A DNA stretch of 64,000 nucleotides from the NCBI GenBank assembly GCA_041390625.1, contig JAWKPM010000012.1, positions 1 through 64,000 on the forward strand, in the 5' to 3' direction. This document shows positions 1 through 9,020 of the stretch, one piece after another (position 1 is the stretch's first letter; every line of letters starts with the position of its first letter). The position numbers and the translations under genes were made by a program. This DNA comes from RBC038 sp041390625 (lineage in GTDB: Bacteria; Chloroflexota; Dehalococcoidia; UBA2979). The notes below the pieces were generated by a model that was not told where the DNA came from, did not search any database, and saw nothing but the letters and a program-made list of their open reading frames with translations.

Positions 1-177
1 TCACTGTCTCGCCGGGGCTTTAACGGACGATTAAGTACCGGCGTTAACGTCTGGTCAGCGCGAACGCGTCGCGCGTTCCCCGATATGACGAACGTCCCGA
101 GGCGGATGTGCGGTTCGGATGCCGGACGAGCGTGATCCGCCTCGATAGGCTGGAGGAGCATCGGAACGGGAGCGCTC

Positions 178-1479
178 GTGTTCGAGACCGTCGATACCGA
201 CACCCAACCACTCGAGCCCTATCGGGACCTCATCGGCGACGAGGGCATCGCCCGCCTCGAGGCGCTCGCCGCCGAGCTGCGGGGCGCGCGCATCCTCCAG
301 CTCAACTCGACTCAGTACGGCGGCGGTGTGGCGGAGCTGCTCAACTCGCTCGTGCCGATCGAGCGTGGCCTCGGCCTCGATGTCACATGGGGCACGATCG
401 CCGCCGACCCGCGCTTCTACCAGCTCACGAAGCGGCTGCACAACGCGCTGCAGGGCGACCCGGAGTTCCACGTCGATGACGCAGAGCTCGGCGCGTACAT
501 CCGTCACAACGCGATGGTCGCCGCCGAGATCCGCAACGCCTACGACTTCATCATCGTGCACGACCCGCAGCCGCTGCCGACGCGGGCGCTCGCAGGTGCC
601 ACCTCGGCCAAGTGGATCTGGCGCATCCACATCGACATGTCGGCACACAATCCCGAGGCCTGGGATCTGCTCCGCCCGTTCACCGGCCCGTTCGACCGCT
701 ACGTCTTCACGATGCGTGAGTTCGTGCCGAGCTCCGTCGACCACAACCGCGTCAGCCTGATCGCGCCGGCGATCGACCCGCTGAGCCCGAAGAACATGCC
801 GCTGCCGAACGAGTTGTGTCGACGACTCATCGAGTGGTTCGGCGTCGACGCCGACCGCCCGCTCCTCACCCAGGTCTCGAGGTTCGACCGGTGGAAGGAC
901 CCGGCTGGCGTCGTCGACGTCTATCGCGAGCTGCGCGGCAAGTACCCCGATCTGCAACTCGCGCTCCTCGGCTCGATGGCGACGGACGATCCCGAAGGCT
1001 GGGACGTCTACCGCGACATCCAGGCCTCGGTCCGCGGCGACTCCGAGATCCACGTCCGCACGAACCTCACCGGCATCGGCAACATCGAGGTGAACGCCTT
1101 CCAACGCTGGTCGGACGTCATCATCCAGAAGTCGATTCGGGAGGGCTTCGGCCTGATCGTCTCGGAGGCCCTCTGGAAGGGCACACCGGTGGTCGCGGGT
1201 CACGCCGGCGGCATCCCGATGCAGGTCGGCGACAACGAGGGCGGCTTCCTGGTCTCCGATGGGTCGGACTGGCGTCGACGTGTGGACGAGCTGCTGTCCG
1301 ACCGCGAGGAGGCGAAGCGGATGGGCGAGGCCGGTCGCGAACGCGTGCGCTCACAGTTCCTCGTCACCCGCCTCCTCGAGGACGAGCTCGACCTCCTCGC
1401 CGCGCTGCACAACCACCACGAGCCGCGCGGCATCGACCCTCCCGGGGACCCGGCGGCCGAGTCCGCGAGCGAAGGATGA
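178..1479 (+). CDS. TreT-type trehalose-forming glycosyltransferase (GT4 fold)
   Basis: A 433-residue retaining glycosyltransferase. It resembles trehalose glycosyltransferring synthase/trehalose phosphorylase, which makes or splits trehalose using a nucleotide-activated glucose or glucose phosphate in the cytoplasm. The N-terminal stretch ILQLNSTQYGGGVAELLNSL and the later LHNALQGDPEFH are hallmarks of this subfamily. The C-terminal nucleotide-sugar domain carries the GT4 E-x7-E motif in EGFGLIVSEALWKGTPVV followed by AGGIPMQV. Translation starts at GTG 178; a GGAGGAG lies about 20 bases upstream, farther than usual, so the start is uncertain. The stop TGA lies four bases before the presumed CTG start of galT, so the two genes are likely translationally coupled. 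Donor and acceptor cannot be told from sequence. Confidence 0.85.
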   Translation: MFETVDTDTQPLEPYRDLIGDEGIARLEALAAELRGARILQLNSTQYGGGVAELLNSLVPIERGLGLDVTWGTIAADPRFYQLTKRLHNALQGDPEFHVDDAELGAYIRHNAMVAAEIRNAYDFIIVHDPQPLPTRALAGATSAKWIWRIHIDMSAHNPEAWDLLRPFTGPFDRYVFTMREFVPSSVDHNRVSLIAPAIDPLSPKNMPLPNELCRRLIEWFGVDADRPLLTQVSRFDRWKDPAGVVDVYRELRGKYPDLQLALLGSMATDDPEGWDVYRDIQASVRGDSEIHVRTNLTGIGNIEVNAFQRWSDVIIQKSIREGFGLIVSEALWKGTPVVAGHAGGIPMQVGDNEGGFLVSDGSDWRRRVDELLSDREEAKRMGEAGRERVRSQFLVTRLLEDELDLLAALHNHHEPRGIDPPGDPAAESASEG

Positions 1480-1483
1480 GCGC

Positions 1484-2458
1484 CTGAGCGAGATTCGCTT
1501 CGATCCGATCTCCGGCCGCTGGGCGATCTTCGCGCCTCGCCGCTCGACGCGCCCGCACGACGGCGCTCCTTCAGCGGACCACGGGTGCCCCTTCTGCCCC
1601 GACCACGAGGACGAGACGCCGCCCGAGATCGAACGCTGGCCGGCCGCACCGGCGAGCTGGCAAATCCGCGTCGTGCCGAACAAGTTCGCCGCCCTCGAGG
1701 CGGATGGTGCGCCCGCGCGCCAGAGCGACGCCGACGGCTTCGTGTCGATGCCGGGCCTCGGACGTCACGAGGTCGTCATCGAATCGCCCGACCACGACTG
1801 GGATCTCGCGACCGCCACCGACGGCGAGGTCGAGCACGTGCTGCAGGCGTACCGCGCGCGGCATCGCGCCCTCCGCGAAGCGGGCGCCGCGGCGGTGATC
1901 GCCTTCCGCAATCACCGCGAGGCGGCCGGCACGTCGCTCGAGCATCCGCACTCGCAGATCGTCGCCTGCCCCGTCGTGCCCGACCGCATCCGAGAGCAGA
2001 CCGCGGTCGCAACGGCTCACTACGACCGCTTCGGCACGAGCCCGTACGTCGATGTGCTCGAGCGCGAGCTCCGAGGCGGTACCCGCATCGTCCTCGAGAG
2101 TGCGGGCTTCGTCGTCTTCCAGCCGTTCGCCGGCACGGTCGCGCACGAGACGTGGCTCATGCCGCGCGCCGGCACGACCTCGTTTGCCGACGCCACGGAC
2201 GAGGCGCTGGCGGAACTGGCGATGGTGCTGCGTCGTACGCTGGGAGGTGTCGCGCAGCTCCTCGATGACCCGGCGTACAACCTCGTCGTCGAGAGCGCCG
2301 CGACCCGCGACGAGGACCTGCCGTTCCTGAGCTGGTACGTGCGGGTGCTGCCCAGACTGACCGTGCCGGCGGGCTTCGAGCTGGGCTCAGGCGTGAGCAT
2401 CGTGCCGGCGGTCCCCGAAGAGACGGCGCCCGCGCTGCGCGCGGCGCTCCCCGACTAG
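1484..2458 (+). CDS. galT: Galactose-1-phosphate uridylyltransferase, probable CTG start
   Basis: GalT of the HIT superfamily exchanges UMP between UDP-glucose and hexose-1-phosphate in the Leloir pathway. The protein is about 324 residues, normal for the family. It shows the zinc-binding CPFC near the N terminus and the active-site LEHPHSQIVACPVVP, where the central His takes the UMP. The natural N terminus SEIRFDPISGRW has no ATG, GTG or TTG in frame nearby. The only initiation-like codon is CTG at 1484, placed seven bases after GAAGGA. Upstream in-frame sequence overlaps treT and looks non-native. Pairing with the trehalose enzyme suggests a role in sugar-nucleotide balance rather than galactose growth alone. 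Confidence 0.88.
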   Translation: MSEIRFDPISGRWAIFAPRRSTRPHDGAPSADHGCPFCPDHEDETPPEIERWPAAPASWQIRVVPNKFAALEADGAPARQSDADGFVSMPGLGRHEVVIESPDHDWDLATATDGEVEHVLQAYRARHRALREAGAAAVIAFRNHREAAGTSLEHPHSQIVACPVVPDRIREQTAVATAHYDRFGTSPYVDVLERELRGGTRIVLESAGFVVFQPFAGTVAHETWLMPRAGTTSFADATDEALAELAMVLRRTLGGVAQLLDDPAYNLVVESAATRDEDLPFLSWYVRVLPRLTVPAGFELGSGVSIVPAVPEETAPALRAALPD

Positions 2459-2486
2459 CGCTGCGCTGGCAGGAATCGAGGCCCGA

Positions 2487-4898
2487 ATGACCCAGACGAC
2501 CGCCCTCGAGGGCCCGCTCACAGCGGACGAGCTCGACCGCATCGATGCCTACTGGCGCGCGGCCAACTATCTCGCCGTCGGGCAGATCTACCTCGCAGAC
2601 AACCCCCTCCTGCGCGAGCCGCTGCGCCTCGAGCACGTGAAGCCGCGGCTCCTCGGGCACTGGGGCACAGCGCCCGGCCTCAACATGGTCTACGTCCACC
2701 TCAATCGCGTGATCCGCCAGCGCGACCTGAACATGATCTTCGTGACCGGCCCGGGCCACGGCGCGCCGGCCATCGTTGCGAACACCTACCTCGAGGGCTC
2801 GTACAGCGACCTCTACCCGAACGTGTCGGCCGACGCCGAGGGCATGCGCGCGCTCTTCCGCCAGTTCTCCTTCCCCGGCGGGGTGCCGAGCCACACGGCA
2901 CCCGAGACGCCTGGCTCGATCCACGAGGGCGGCGAGCTCGGCTATTCGCTGGCGCACGCCTTCGGCGCGGCCTTCGACAACCCCGACCTCGTGGTCGCGT
3001 GCGTCGTCGGCGATGGCGAGGCGGAGACCGGGCCGCTCGCAACGGCGTGGCACTCGAACAAGTTCCTCAACCCGATCACGGACGGCGCCGTCCTGCCGAT
3101 CCTCCACCTCAACGGCTACAAGATCGCGAACCCGACCGTGCTGGCGCGCATCCCCGCCGATGAGCTCGAGCGGCTGCTCGAGGGCTACGGCTACGAGCCG
3201 CTGCTCGTCGACAGCTCGGAGTTCGGCGATGACCCCCGCGCCACCCATCAGCGCATGGCCGCAGTCCTCGACCAGGCGATGGACCGCATCGCCTCGATCC
3301 AGGCCCACGCCCGCGAGGCCGGCGACCCCTCGAGGCCCCGGTGGCCGATGATCATCCTGCGCACGCCGAAGGGCTGGACCGGCCCGAAGGAAGTCGACGG
3401 CCTGCCCACCGAGGCCACCTGGCGCTCACACCAGGTGCCGCTTGCTCAACTGGCCGAGCGCCCCGAGCACCTCGCGCAGCTCGAGGGATGGCTCCGCTCC
3501 TACCGCGCCGAAGAGCTCTTCGACGAGGACGGCCGGCTACGGCCCGAGCTCGCGGCCCTCGCGCCCCCGCGCGCGCGGCGCATGGGCACGAACCCGCACG
3601 CGAACGGCGGTCTGCTCCTCAAGGACCTGCGGCTCCCCGACTTCGGCGACTACGCCGTGCCCGTGGACCAGCCCGGCGCGACCGATGCCGAGGCCACGAG
3701 GATCCTCGGCCGCTACCTGCGCGACGTGATGCGCGAGAACGAGGCGTCACAGAACTTCCGCGTCGTCGGCCCGGACGAGACGGCCTCGAACCGCCTCGAT
3801 GCGCTCTTCGAGGTGACGGGCCGGCGCTGGATCGCGGAGACCGAGCCCGGCGACCCGTCACTGTCGCCGGACGGCCGCGTCATGGAGATCCTCAGTGAGC
3901 ACACGTGCCAGGGCTGGCTGGAGGGCTACCTCCTCTCCGGCCGCCATGGCTTCTTCTCCTGCTACGAGGCCTTCGTCCACATCGTCGACTCGATGTTCAA
4001 CCAGCACGCGAAGTGGCTGAAGGTCTCGCGCGAGGTGCCCTGGCGCCGTCCCATCGCGCCGTTGAACTACCTGCTCACCTCGCACGTGTGGCGGCAGGAC
4101 CACAATGGCTTCTCCCATCAGGACCCCGGCTTCATCGACGTGGTGATGAACAAGAAGGCGGAGCTGGTCCACGTCTACTTCCCGCCGGACGCCAACACGC
4201 TGCTCTACGTCGCCGACCGCGCCCTGCGCGACCGCGACGTCATCAACGTCATCGTGGCCGGCAAGCAGCCGAGCCCGCAGTGGCTCGACATGGATCAGGC
4301 CGTGAAGCACGCCTCGGCGGGCATCGGCATCTGGGAGTGGGCGAGCAGCGACCGCGACGAGGAGCCCGATGTCGTGATGGCCTGCGCCGGCGACGTCCCC
4401 ACCGTCGAGACGCTGGCGGCCGTCTCGATCCTCCGAGAGCACCTCCCGGGCCTCCGCATCCGAGTCGTGAACATCGTCGATCTCATGACGATCCAGCCGC
4501 CCGAGGAGCATCCGCACGGCCTCTCGAACCGCGACTTCGACACCATCTTCACGACGGACAAGCCGATCATCTTTGCCTACCACGGCTACCCGTGGCTGAT
4601 TCACCGCCTCACCTACCGACGCACCAACCACGACAACCTGCACGTGCGCGGCTACAAGGAGGAGGGCTCGACGACGACGCCCTTCGACATGGCGGTGCGG
4701 AACGACATCGACCGCTACCACCTCGTCGCCGACGTCGTGGATCGCGTGCCGAAGCTCGGCCACGCGGCCGCCTACCTCAAGCAGTACGTCCGCGACCAGC
4801 TCATCGACCACCGCGAGTACATCGAGGCGCACGGCGAGGATCCGCCGGCGATCCGCGAGTGGCGCTGGGGCGATCCCGCCTCAACCCCCCTCGAGTGA
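2487..4898 (+). CDS. xfp: Xylulose-5-phosphate/fructose-6-phosphate phosphoketolase
   Basis: Full-length phosphoketolase (803 residues), a thiamine-diphosphate enzyme that cleaves xylulose-5-P or fructose-6-P with inorganic phosphate to acetyl phosphate plus an aldose phosphate. Family motifs are intact: YLADNPLL, LLGHWGTAPGLN, FVTGPGHGAPAIVA, the ThDP-binding VVGDGEAETGPLA, and TSHVWRQDHNGFSHQDPG in the second half. The start is ATG 2487. The gene is convergent with ackA only 20 bases away, and acetate kinase uses its product, so the two form a complete acetyl-phosphate-to-ATP branch (a bifid-type shunt) encoded on opposite strands. Confidence 0.97.
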   Translation: MTQTTALEGPLTADELDRIDAYWRAANYLAVGQIYLADNPLLREPLRLEHVKPRLLGHWGTAPGLNMVYVHLNRVIRQRDLNMIFVTGPGHGAPAIVANTYLEGSYSDLYPNVSADAEGMRALFRQFSFPGGVPSHTAPETPGSIHEGGELGYSLAHAFGAAFDNPDLVVACVVGDGEAETGPLATAWHSNKFLNPITDGAVLPILHLNGYKIANPTVLARIPADELERLLEGYGYEPLLVDSSEFGDDPRATHQRMAAVLDQAMDRIASIQAHAREAGDPSRPRWPMIILRTPKGWTGPKEVDGLPTEATWRSHQVPLAQLAERPEHLAQLEGWLRSYRAEELFDEDGRLRPELAALAPPRARRMGTNPHANGGLLLKDLRLPDFGDYAVPVDQPGATDAEATRILGRYLRDVMRENEASQNFRVVGPDETASNRLDALFEVTGRRWIAETEPGDPSLSPDGRVMEILSEHTCQGWLEGYLLSGRHGFFSCYEAFVHIVDSMFNQHAKWLKVSREVPWRRPIAPLNYLLTSHVWRQDHNGFSHQDPGFIDVVMNKKAELVHVYFPPDANTLLYVADRALRDRDVINVIVAGKQPSPQWLDMDQAVKHASAGIGIWEWASSDRDEEPDVVMACAGDVPTVETLAAVSILREHLPGLRIRVVNIVDLMTIQPPEEHPHGLSNRDFDTIFTTDKPIIFAYHGYPWLIHRLTYRRTNHDNLHVRGYKEEGSTTTPFDMAVRNDIDRYHLVADVVDRVPKLGHAAAYLKQYVRDQLIDHREYIEAHGEDPPAIREWRWGDPASTPLE

Positions 4899-4918
4899 GG
4901 CCGCCACGAGGCCGATGG

Positions 4919-6100
4919 CTAGCCGAGGAGCGCGGCCGCGTCGATCGCGAGCTCGACCTCTTCGTCGACGGCGGCGACGAGGACCGCGACACGGGATGTT
5001 CCACGTGAAACCACGGCGGGGGCGCGGGTAGCGCCCTCGTTGGCCTCGAGGTCCAGCTCGATACCCGCCCACGCGAGACCCTCGAGGGCGCGTCGCCGCA
5101 CCTCGGGCTGGTGCTCGCCCACGCCCCCGCCGAAGACGACCGCGTCCGCGCCTTCGAGCGCTCCGAGGTACGCCGCGATCTGCTTGCGGATGCGGTAGCA
5201 GAACATCTCGACCGCGAGCGCGCTGGGGTCATCGCCACCGCGCGCGGCCTCGAGGACGACGCGCAAGTCCGCCGATCGCCCCGAGACGCCGAGGAGCCCG
5301 GACTCATGGTTGAGGATGCGCTCGATCTCCTCGGGGGTGGTCCCGAGCGCCCGCGCCGCCATGTCGGGGAACGTGGGATCGACGTCCCCCGACCGCGTCG
5401 CCATCATCAGCCCCTCGAGCGGGGTCAGCCCCATCGAGGTGTCGATGCTCCGCCCGTCGAGGACGGCCGCCGCCGAGCACCCGGCGCCGAGCTGCAGCGT
5501 GATCAGCCGCCGCGCCTCCCGCCTCGCCTCACGGAGTTGCCCCGTCGCCCAGCGCACCATCGAACGATGCGCGAGGCCGTGGAAGCCGTAGCGCAGCAGG
5601 CCATGCTCGTCGGCGAACGAGGCCGGGACGGCATACCTCGAGGCGCGATCCGGCATCGAGCGGTGGAAGGCGGTGTCGAACGAGGCGGTCTGCCTGACGC
5701 CGGGGAAGCGGCTCGTCACGGCCTCGATGCCGTCGAGGGCGACGCGATTGTGCAGCGGCGCGAGGCGCGTGGCGTCCTCGATGGCCGCGCGCGCCTCGTC
5801 ATCGAGGCGGGTCGCCTCCGCGAAGTGCGGACCACCGTGCACGACGCGATGCGCGACGACGTCGGGACCGCGCGCCTCGAGAACTCCGCGCTGCACCAGC
5901 GCATCGAGGGCGGTCTCGACGCCCGGGTGCTCCGACGGGACCTCGATGCCACGGGGCTCGTTCGTCAGTCGCAGCACCGGCGGCCGAACCGAGAGGTCGA
6001 GGACGCCGCGCACGACCTCGACGGGCGCGCTACCGCCCGAGACCTCGAAGAGCCCGAACTTCACACTGGATGAGCCGCAGTTGAGCGCGAGAATCTGCAT
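4919..6100 (-). CDS. ackA: Acetate kinase
   Basis: Acetate kinase (393 residues) of the ASKHA fold transfers phosphate between acetyl phosphate and ADP. The start MQILALNCGSSSVKFGLFEV contains the N-x-G-S-S-S-x-K phosphate loop. Other family signatures are FDTAFHRSMP with the catalytic-region His, YGFHGLAHRSM, and LQLGAGCSA. The ATG is at 6100. It lies ten bases downstream of the stop of the thiolase-like gene and shares its strand, so it could be the last gene of that transcript as well as the metabolic partner of the convergent phosphoketolase. Confidence 0.97.
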   Translation of the reverse strand: MQILALNCGSSSVKFGLFEVSGGSAPVEVVRGVLDLSVRPPVLRLTNEPRGIEVPSEHPGVETALDALVQRGVLEARGPDVVAHRVVHGGPHFAEATRLDDEARAAIEDATRLAPLHNRVALDGIEAVTSRFPGVRQTASFDTAFHRSMPDRASRYAVPASFADEHGLLRYGFHGLAHRSMVRWATGQLREARREARRLITLQLGAGCSAAAVLDGRSIDTSMGLTPLEGLMMATRSGDVDPTFPDMAARALGTTPEEIERILNHESGLLGVSGRSADLRVVLEAARGGDDPSALAVEMFCYRIRKQIAAYLGALEGADAVVFGGGVGEHQPEVRRRALEGLAWAGIELDLEANEGATRAPAVVSRGTSRVAVLVAAVDEEVELAIDAAALLG

Positions 6101-6110
6101 CGATCGCAGC

Positions 6111-7229
6111 CTACTCGCTGCGTTCGAAGATCACCGCCCCCGTGCCGATGCCCGTGTCGACGAAGGAGAACTGCGCGTCCTGCACCTGGGACGTCGATTC
6201 GCCTCGCGCCTGGCGCACCCCCTCGATGAGGTGGTTCATCCCCTGCAGGTACGCCTCCGAGAGGTGACCGCCCGAAGTGTTCACCGGCAGCGAGCCGCCG
6301 GCCCACGCCATACCGCCCGCCTCGACGAAGGGTCCGCCTTCGCCCCTCGGAACGAAGCCGTAGTCCTCGAGCGCGAAGATCACGAACGGCGAGAAGTGGT
6401 CGTAGATCTGCACCACGTCGATGTCCGAGGGCGCGAGTCCGCCCTGCGCGAAGACGCGAGCCCCGAGGCGCTGCACTACCCCGCCGGCCGTGCCTGGCCC
6501 CGCCTGCGCCGCGGCGCGGACGGAGGCGATGGGCCCCCCTCGTTCCCTTGCGCGCTCCATCGAGGTCAGGACGAGTGCGCCGCCCCCGTCCGTCTCGAGG
6601 CAGCAGTCGAAGAGGTGGAACGGCTCGACGATGAACCTCGACGACTGGTGGTCCTCGATGGTGAGCGACTGCTCGTAGAAGGTGGCGCGCGGGTTGCGAT
6701 TCGCGTGCGCGCGCTCGGTGACGGCGACGATGCCGAACTGGCGACTCGTCACACCGGTCTCGTGCATGCGTCGTCGCGCAGTCATCGCGAGGCCATGCTG
6801 TGGTGTGAGCAGCCCGAACGGCTCGGTGAACGCCGCGCCCCCGCGCCCGCCGCGACCGGTGACATCGCCCCGCCCGTAGCGGCGGCCTGAGCGTCCGTTC
6901 ACACCTCGATAGATAACGACGACGTTCGCGAGGCCGGAGTGGATCGCGGCAGCGGCATGCGCCACGAGCGTCGCGCCGACGTTGCCGGCCTGGTTCACCT
7001 CGCCGAACAGCGCGAGGTCGCGCACCCCGAGGTTCGCCGCGATCGCGGCCTCGGCGCTCGTGTCGACCGACCAGCGCAGAAGCCCATCGACCTCCGACGG
7101 CTCGATGCCCGCGTCATCGAGGGCCGCGAGGATCGCCTCGAGCGCGAGTCGCAACTCGCTGCGGCCGGAGTCGCGGCTGTAGTCGGTCTCGCCCACGCCG
7201 GCGACGGCGACCGTGCCCCGCATGCTCAT
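6111..7229 (-). CDS. Thiolase-superfamily lipid-transfer/aldolase-like protein (Ltp2/SCPx-like)
   Basis: A 372-residue thiolase-fold protein of the SCP-x/lipid-transfer group. The N-terminal half keeps the fold-typical EVNQAGNVGATLVAHAAAAI, but the position of the nucleophilic Cys of true thiolases (N-x-x-C) is Gly. The C-terminal NTSGGHLSEAYLQGMNHLIE matches the GG-H segment of the family. Together with the DUF35 protein encoded five bases upstream, this resembles the Ltp2 plus DUF35 pairs that act as retro-aldolases on acyl-CoA side chains. Substrate is unknown, and ordinary acetyl-CoA acetyltransferase activity looks unlikely without the Cys. Confidence 0.75.
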   Translation of the reverse strand: MSMRGTVAVAGVGETDYSRDSGRSELRLALEAILAALDDAGIEPSEVDGLLRWSVDTSAEAAIAANLGVRDLALFGEVNQAGNVGATLVAHAAAAIHSGLANVVVIYRGVNGRSGRRYGRGDVTGRGGRGGAAFTEPFGLLTPQHGLAMTARRRMHETGVTSRQFGIVAVTERAHANRNPRATFYEQSLTIEDHQSSRFIVEPFHLFDCCLETDGGGALVLTSMERARERGGPIASVRAAAQAGPGTAGGVVQRLGARVFAQGGLAPSDIDVVQIYDHFSPFVIFALEDYGFVPRGEGGPFVEAGGMAWAGGSLPVNTSGGHLSEAYLQGMNHLIEGVRQARGESTSQVQDAQFSFVDTGIGTGAVIFERSE

Positions 7230-7233
7230 CGCC

Positions 7234-7665
7234 TCACGTCCGCTCGAAGTACGGCATCGTCACCTCGTCGTCGATGCGCGTGAGCGCCAACCGCACCGGC
7301 ATCCCGATCTCGATCTCGTCGGGCGGCACATCGAGGAGATTCGAGGTTAGGCGCACGCCCTCCTCGAGCTCGACCTCGACCGTGGCGAACGGTGTGTGTC
7401 CCGCGAGCGCCGGGTGAATCGGCTGGTGCGTCACGACGTACGAGTAGACCGTCCCTCGCCCCGAGGACGCCGCCCACTCGAACTCGAACGAGCGGCACGA
7501 GGCACACATCGCGCGCGGCGGGTGTTGTATCGCGGCACAGGCGGCACAGCGCTGCAGTCGCAGCTCCCCACCCCGAAGCGCGTCCCAGAACGGGATCGCC
7601 TCCTCCGACGGGTCCGGCAGCGGCAGTCGCTCGGGCCGCTGAAAGCGCCACGCCTCGGTCGTCAT
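7234..7665 (-). CDS. DUF35 OB-fold/zinc-ribbon acyl-CoA-binding partner protein
   Basis: A 143-residue DUF35-type protein. The N-terminal rubredoxin-like zinc ribbon has four cysteines in CAACAAIQHPPRAMCASC (residues about 41-58), followed by an OB-fold (GTVYSYVVTHQP, then ATVELEEGVRLTSNLL). Such proteins form complexes with thiolase-fold enzymes and help bind acyl-CoA substrates. The gene precedes the thiolase-like gene by five bases on the same strand, the standard arrangement for these pairs. The ATG is at 7665. It is divergent from the cell-wall hydrolase gene across a 250-base intergenic region. Confidence 0.8.
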   Translation of the reverse strand: MTTEAWRFQRPERLPLPDPSEEAIPFWDALRGGELRLQRCAACAAIQHPPRAMCASCRSFEFEWAASSGRGTVYSYVVTHQPIHPALAGHTPFATVEVELEEGVRLTSNLLDVPPDEIEIGMPVRLALTRIDDEVTMPYFERT

Positions 7666-7750
7666 TCCGGCTCCTCGGTGCCACTCGCCTCGACGCGACG
7701 TGCCTCGAGGCGCGCGCCCAGCCTAGGCGAAATCCGCTGGTGCGCGGCGG

Positions 7751-7778
7751 TTGTCACTATGTCATGTTCCGTTATGAT
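7751..7778 (+). promoter_or_regulatory. Sigma-70-like promoter for the transglycosylase-like gene
   Basis: TTGTCA at 7751-7756 and TATGAT at 7773-7778 are separated by 16 bases, a good match to a housekeeping promoter in otherwise GC-rich DNA. Transcription would begin near 7785, leaving about 130 bases of untranslated leader before the ATG at 7919. Prediction only. Confidence 0.5.
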
Positions 7779-7784
7779 CCGTCG

Positions 7785-7918
7785 GTGCCGGGCTCCGCAA
7801 CCCGGCGATGCTCCCACCCACCTCAACAGCGAAGCATACGGAAGGCCCGGCCTCAGCCAGCGGGCTCCTCGCCATTCCCGCCGGCCACCACTCGAGGTGA
7901 GTGTCGCGTCCGAGCACG
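7785..7918 (+). promoter_or_regulatory. Structured 5' leader (three stem-loops) of the transglycosylase-like gene
   Basis: The predicted leader holds successive inverted repeats: GCCGGG/CCCGGC around an 8-base loop near 7789-7808, ATGCT/AGCAT around about 20 bases, and GCCCG/CGGGC shortly before the ribosome-binding region. Long structured leaders before wall-hydrolase genes can be riboswitches. No known class consensus was recognised here: the conserved elements of the cyclic-di-AMP ydaO class were looked for and not seen. Confidence 0.3.
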
Positions 7919-8986
7919 ATGAATGGACTCAACGTGAAGAAGTCGACACTCACGATCCTCGTGGCGCTCGTCGCCCTCGTCGTGCTGATCCCGCCGGCCG
8001 TCGAGGCGAAGAAGGGCGAGCCTCGAGGCCGCTGGTGGCGCGACGCGACCGCGACCCCGACCGCAACTCCGAGCCCCGACCCGACCGAGGCGCCGACGAC
8101 CGAGACCATCCCGACGCCGACCCCCTCGGCGACCCCAACGGAATCACCCACCCCGAGCCCCACTCCCACCGAGACGGCCACACCGACGCCGTGGCCCACT
8201 GCGTCGGCGACGGCCTAAGCCAGCCCGACGACGACCCCCACGACAACCCCCACGCCAACGCCAACCCCGACGGCGACAGCCACGCCGAGTCCGACACCCA
8301 GTCCGAGTCCGACGCCCAGTCCAACCCCGAGCCCCACGCCAAGCCCGACCCCGGCGTCGGTGGCGTACTTCTCCACGCTCGCGCCGGGCTCGGCCCTCCC
8401 GTCGGGCGAGACGTGCGCCACGCTCGTCCGCGCGACGCCGGAGCACCGCTCCGCGAACGCGAGCTACAACGGGGCGGCCGCCCCCGGCAGCCCGCCGTCC
8501 ATCGATGGCGCCACGAGCGCGTTCAACGCGGCCTACTCCGGACGGATCGACGGCAACTTCTCCGGCACCACCGACGAGATCCTCCAGTGGGCCTCCTGCA
8601 AGTGGGGCTTCGACGAGAACGTCACGCGGGCCCGCGCCTGGAACGAGAGCTGGTGGTTCCAGAGCTACTACGGCGACAACGGTCAGTCGTGCGGCATCCT
8701 CCAGGTGAAGGGGTGGGTGCACGAGCAGACCTGGCCGAGGGCATGCGACTCGACCGCCTTCAACGCCGATTACTCCCTCGCGTGGCTCCGCGCCTGCTAC
8801 GAGGGGGCCTTCCCGTGGCTCGGCCAGTACGGAACGACGCAGTACGGGCCGTACCAGGCCGGCGACCTCTGGGGCTGCATCGGAGCGTGGTACTCCGGGA
8901 CGTGGAACACGAACGGCTCCCGCGACTACCAGGGCTGGGTGCAGGCGAACCTCGCGAATCGACCATGGGACGCGCTCGTCCCGTAG
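7919..8986 (+). pseudogene. Secreted lytic-transglycosylase-like protein with an in-frame TAA in its linker
   Basis: One reading frame encodes a signal peptide (start at ATG 7919; hydrophobic LTILVALVALVVLIPP, then AVEA), a long Thr/Pro-rich linker, and a C-terminal globular domain of about 200 residues. A TAA at 8216-8218 (codon 100) interrupts it in the middle of the linker. The same Pro-Thr pattern continues in the same frame directly after it, so this looks like a single nonsense change (for example TCA to TAA). The globular domain contains WNESWWFQ followed by SCGILQVKG, matching the Glu-Ser and G-x-L/M-Q motifs of soluble lytic transglycosylases. If the stop is real, only a secreted Pro/Thr peptide is made. 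It may be a sequencing error, a mutation, or a read-through site. Confidence 0.7.
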
Positions 8987-9020
8987 CCGGCGCGGTCCAT
9001 CGAGGTCGCGCAGTCGAGGC

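Noticed and set aside
55..1203. A 382-residue antisense frame over the treT gene
   Set aside because: It is the complement of a strongly supported glycosyltransferase with codon-typical structure.
7785..7918. Cyclic-di-AMP (ydaO) riboswitch before the wall hydrolase
   Set aside because: The conserved core motifs of that class are not visible; only generic hairpins are.
8216..8218. TAA as a recoded amino acid
   Set aside because: TAA is not a known selenocysteine or pyrrolysine codon, and the linker position needs no special residue.
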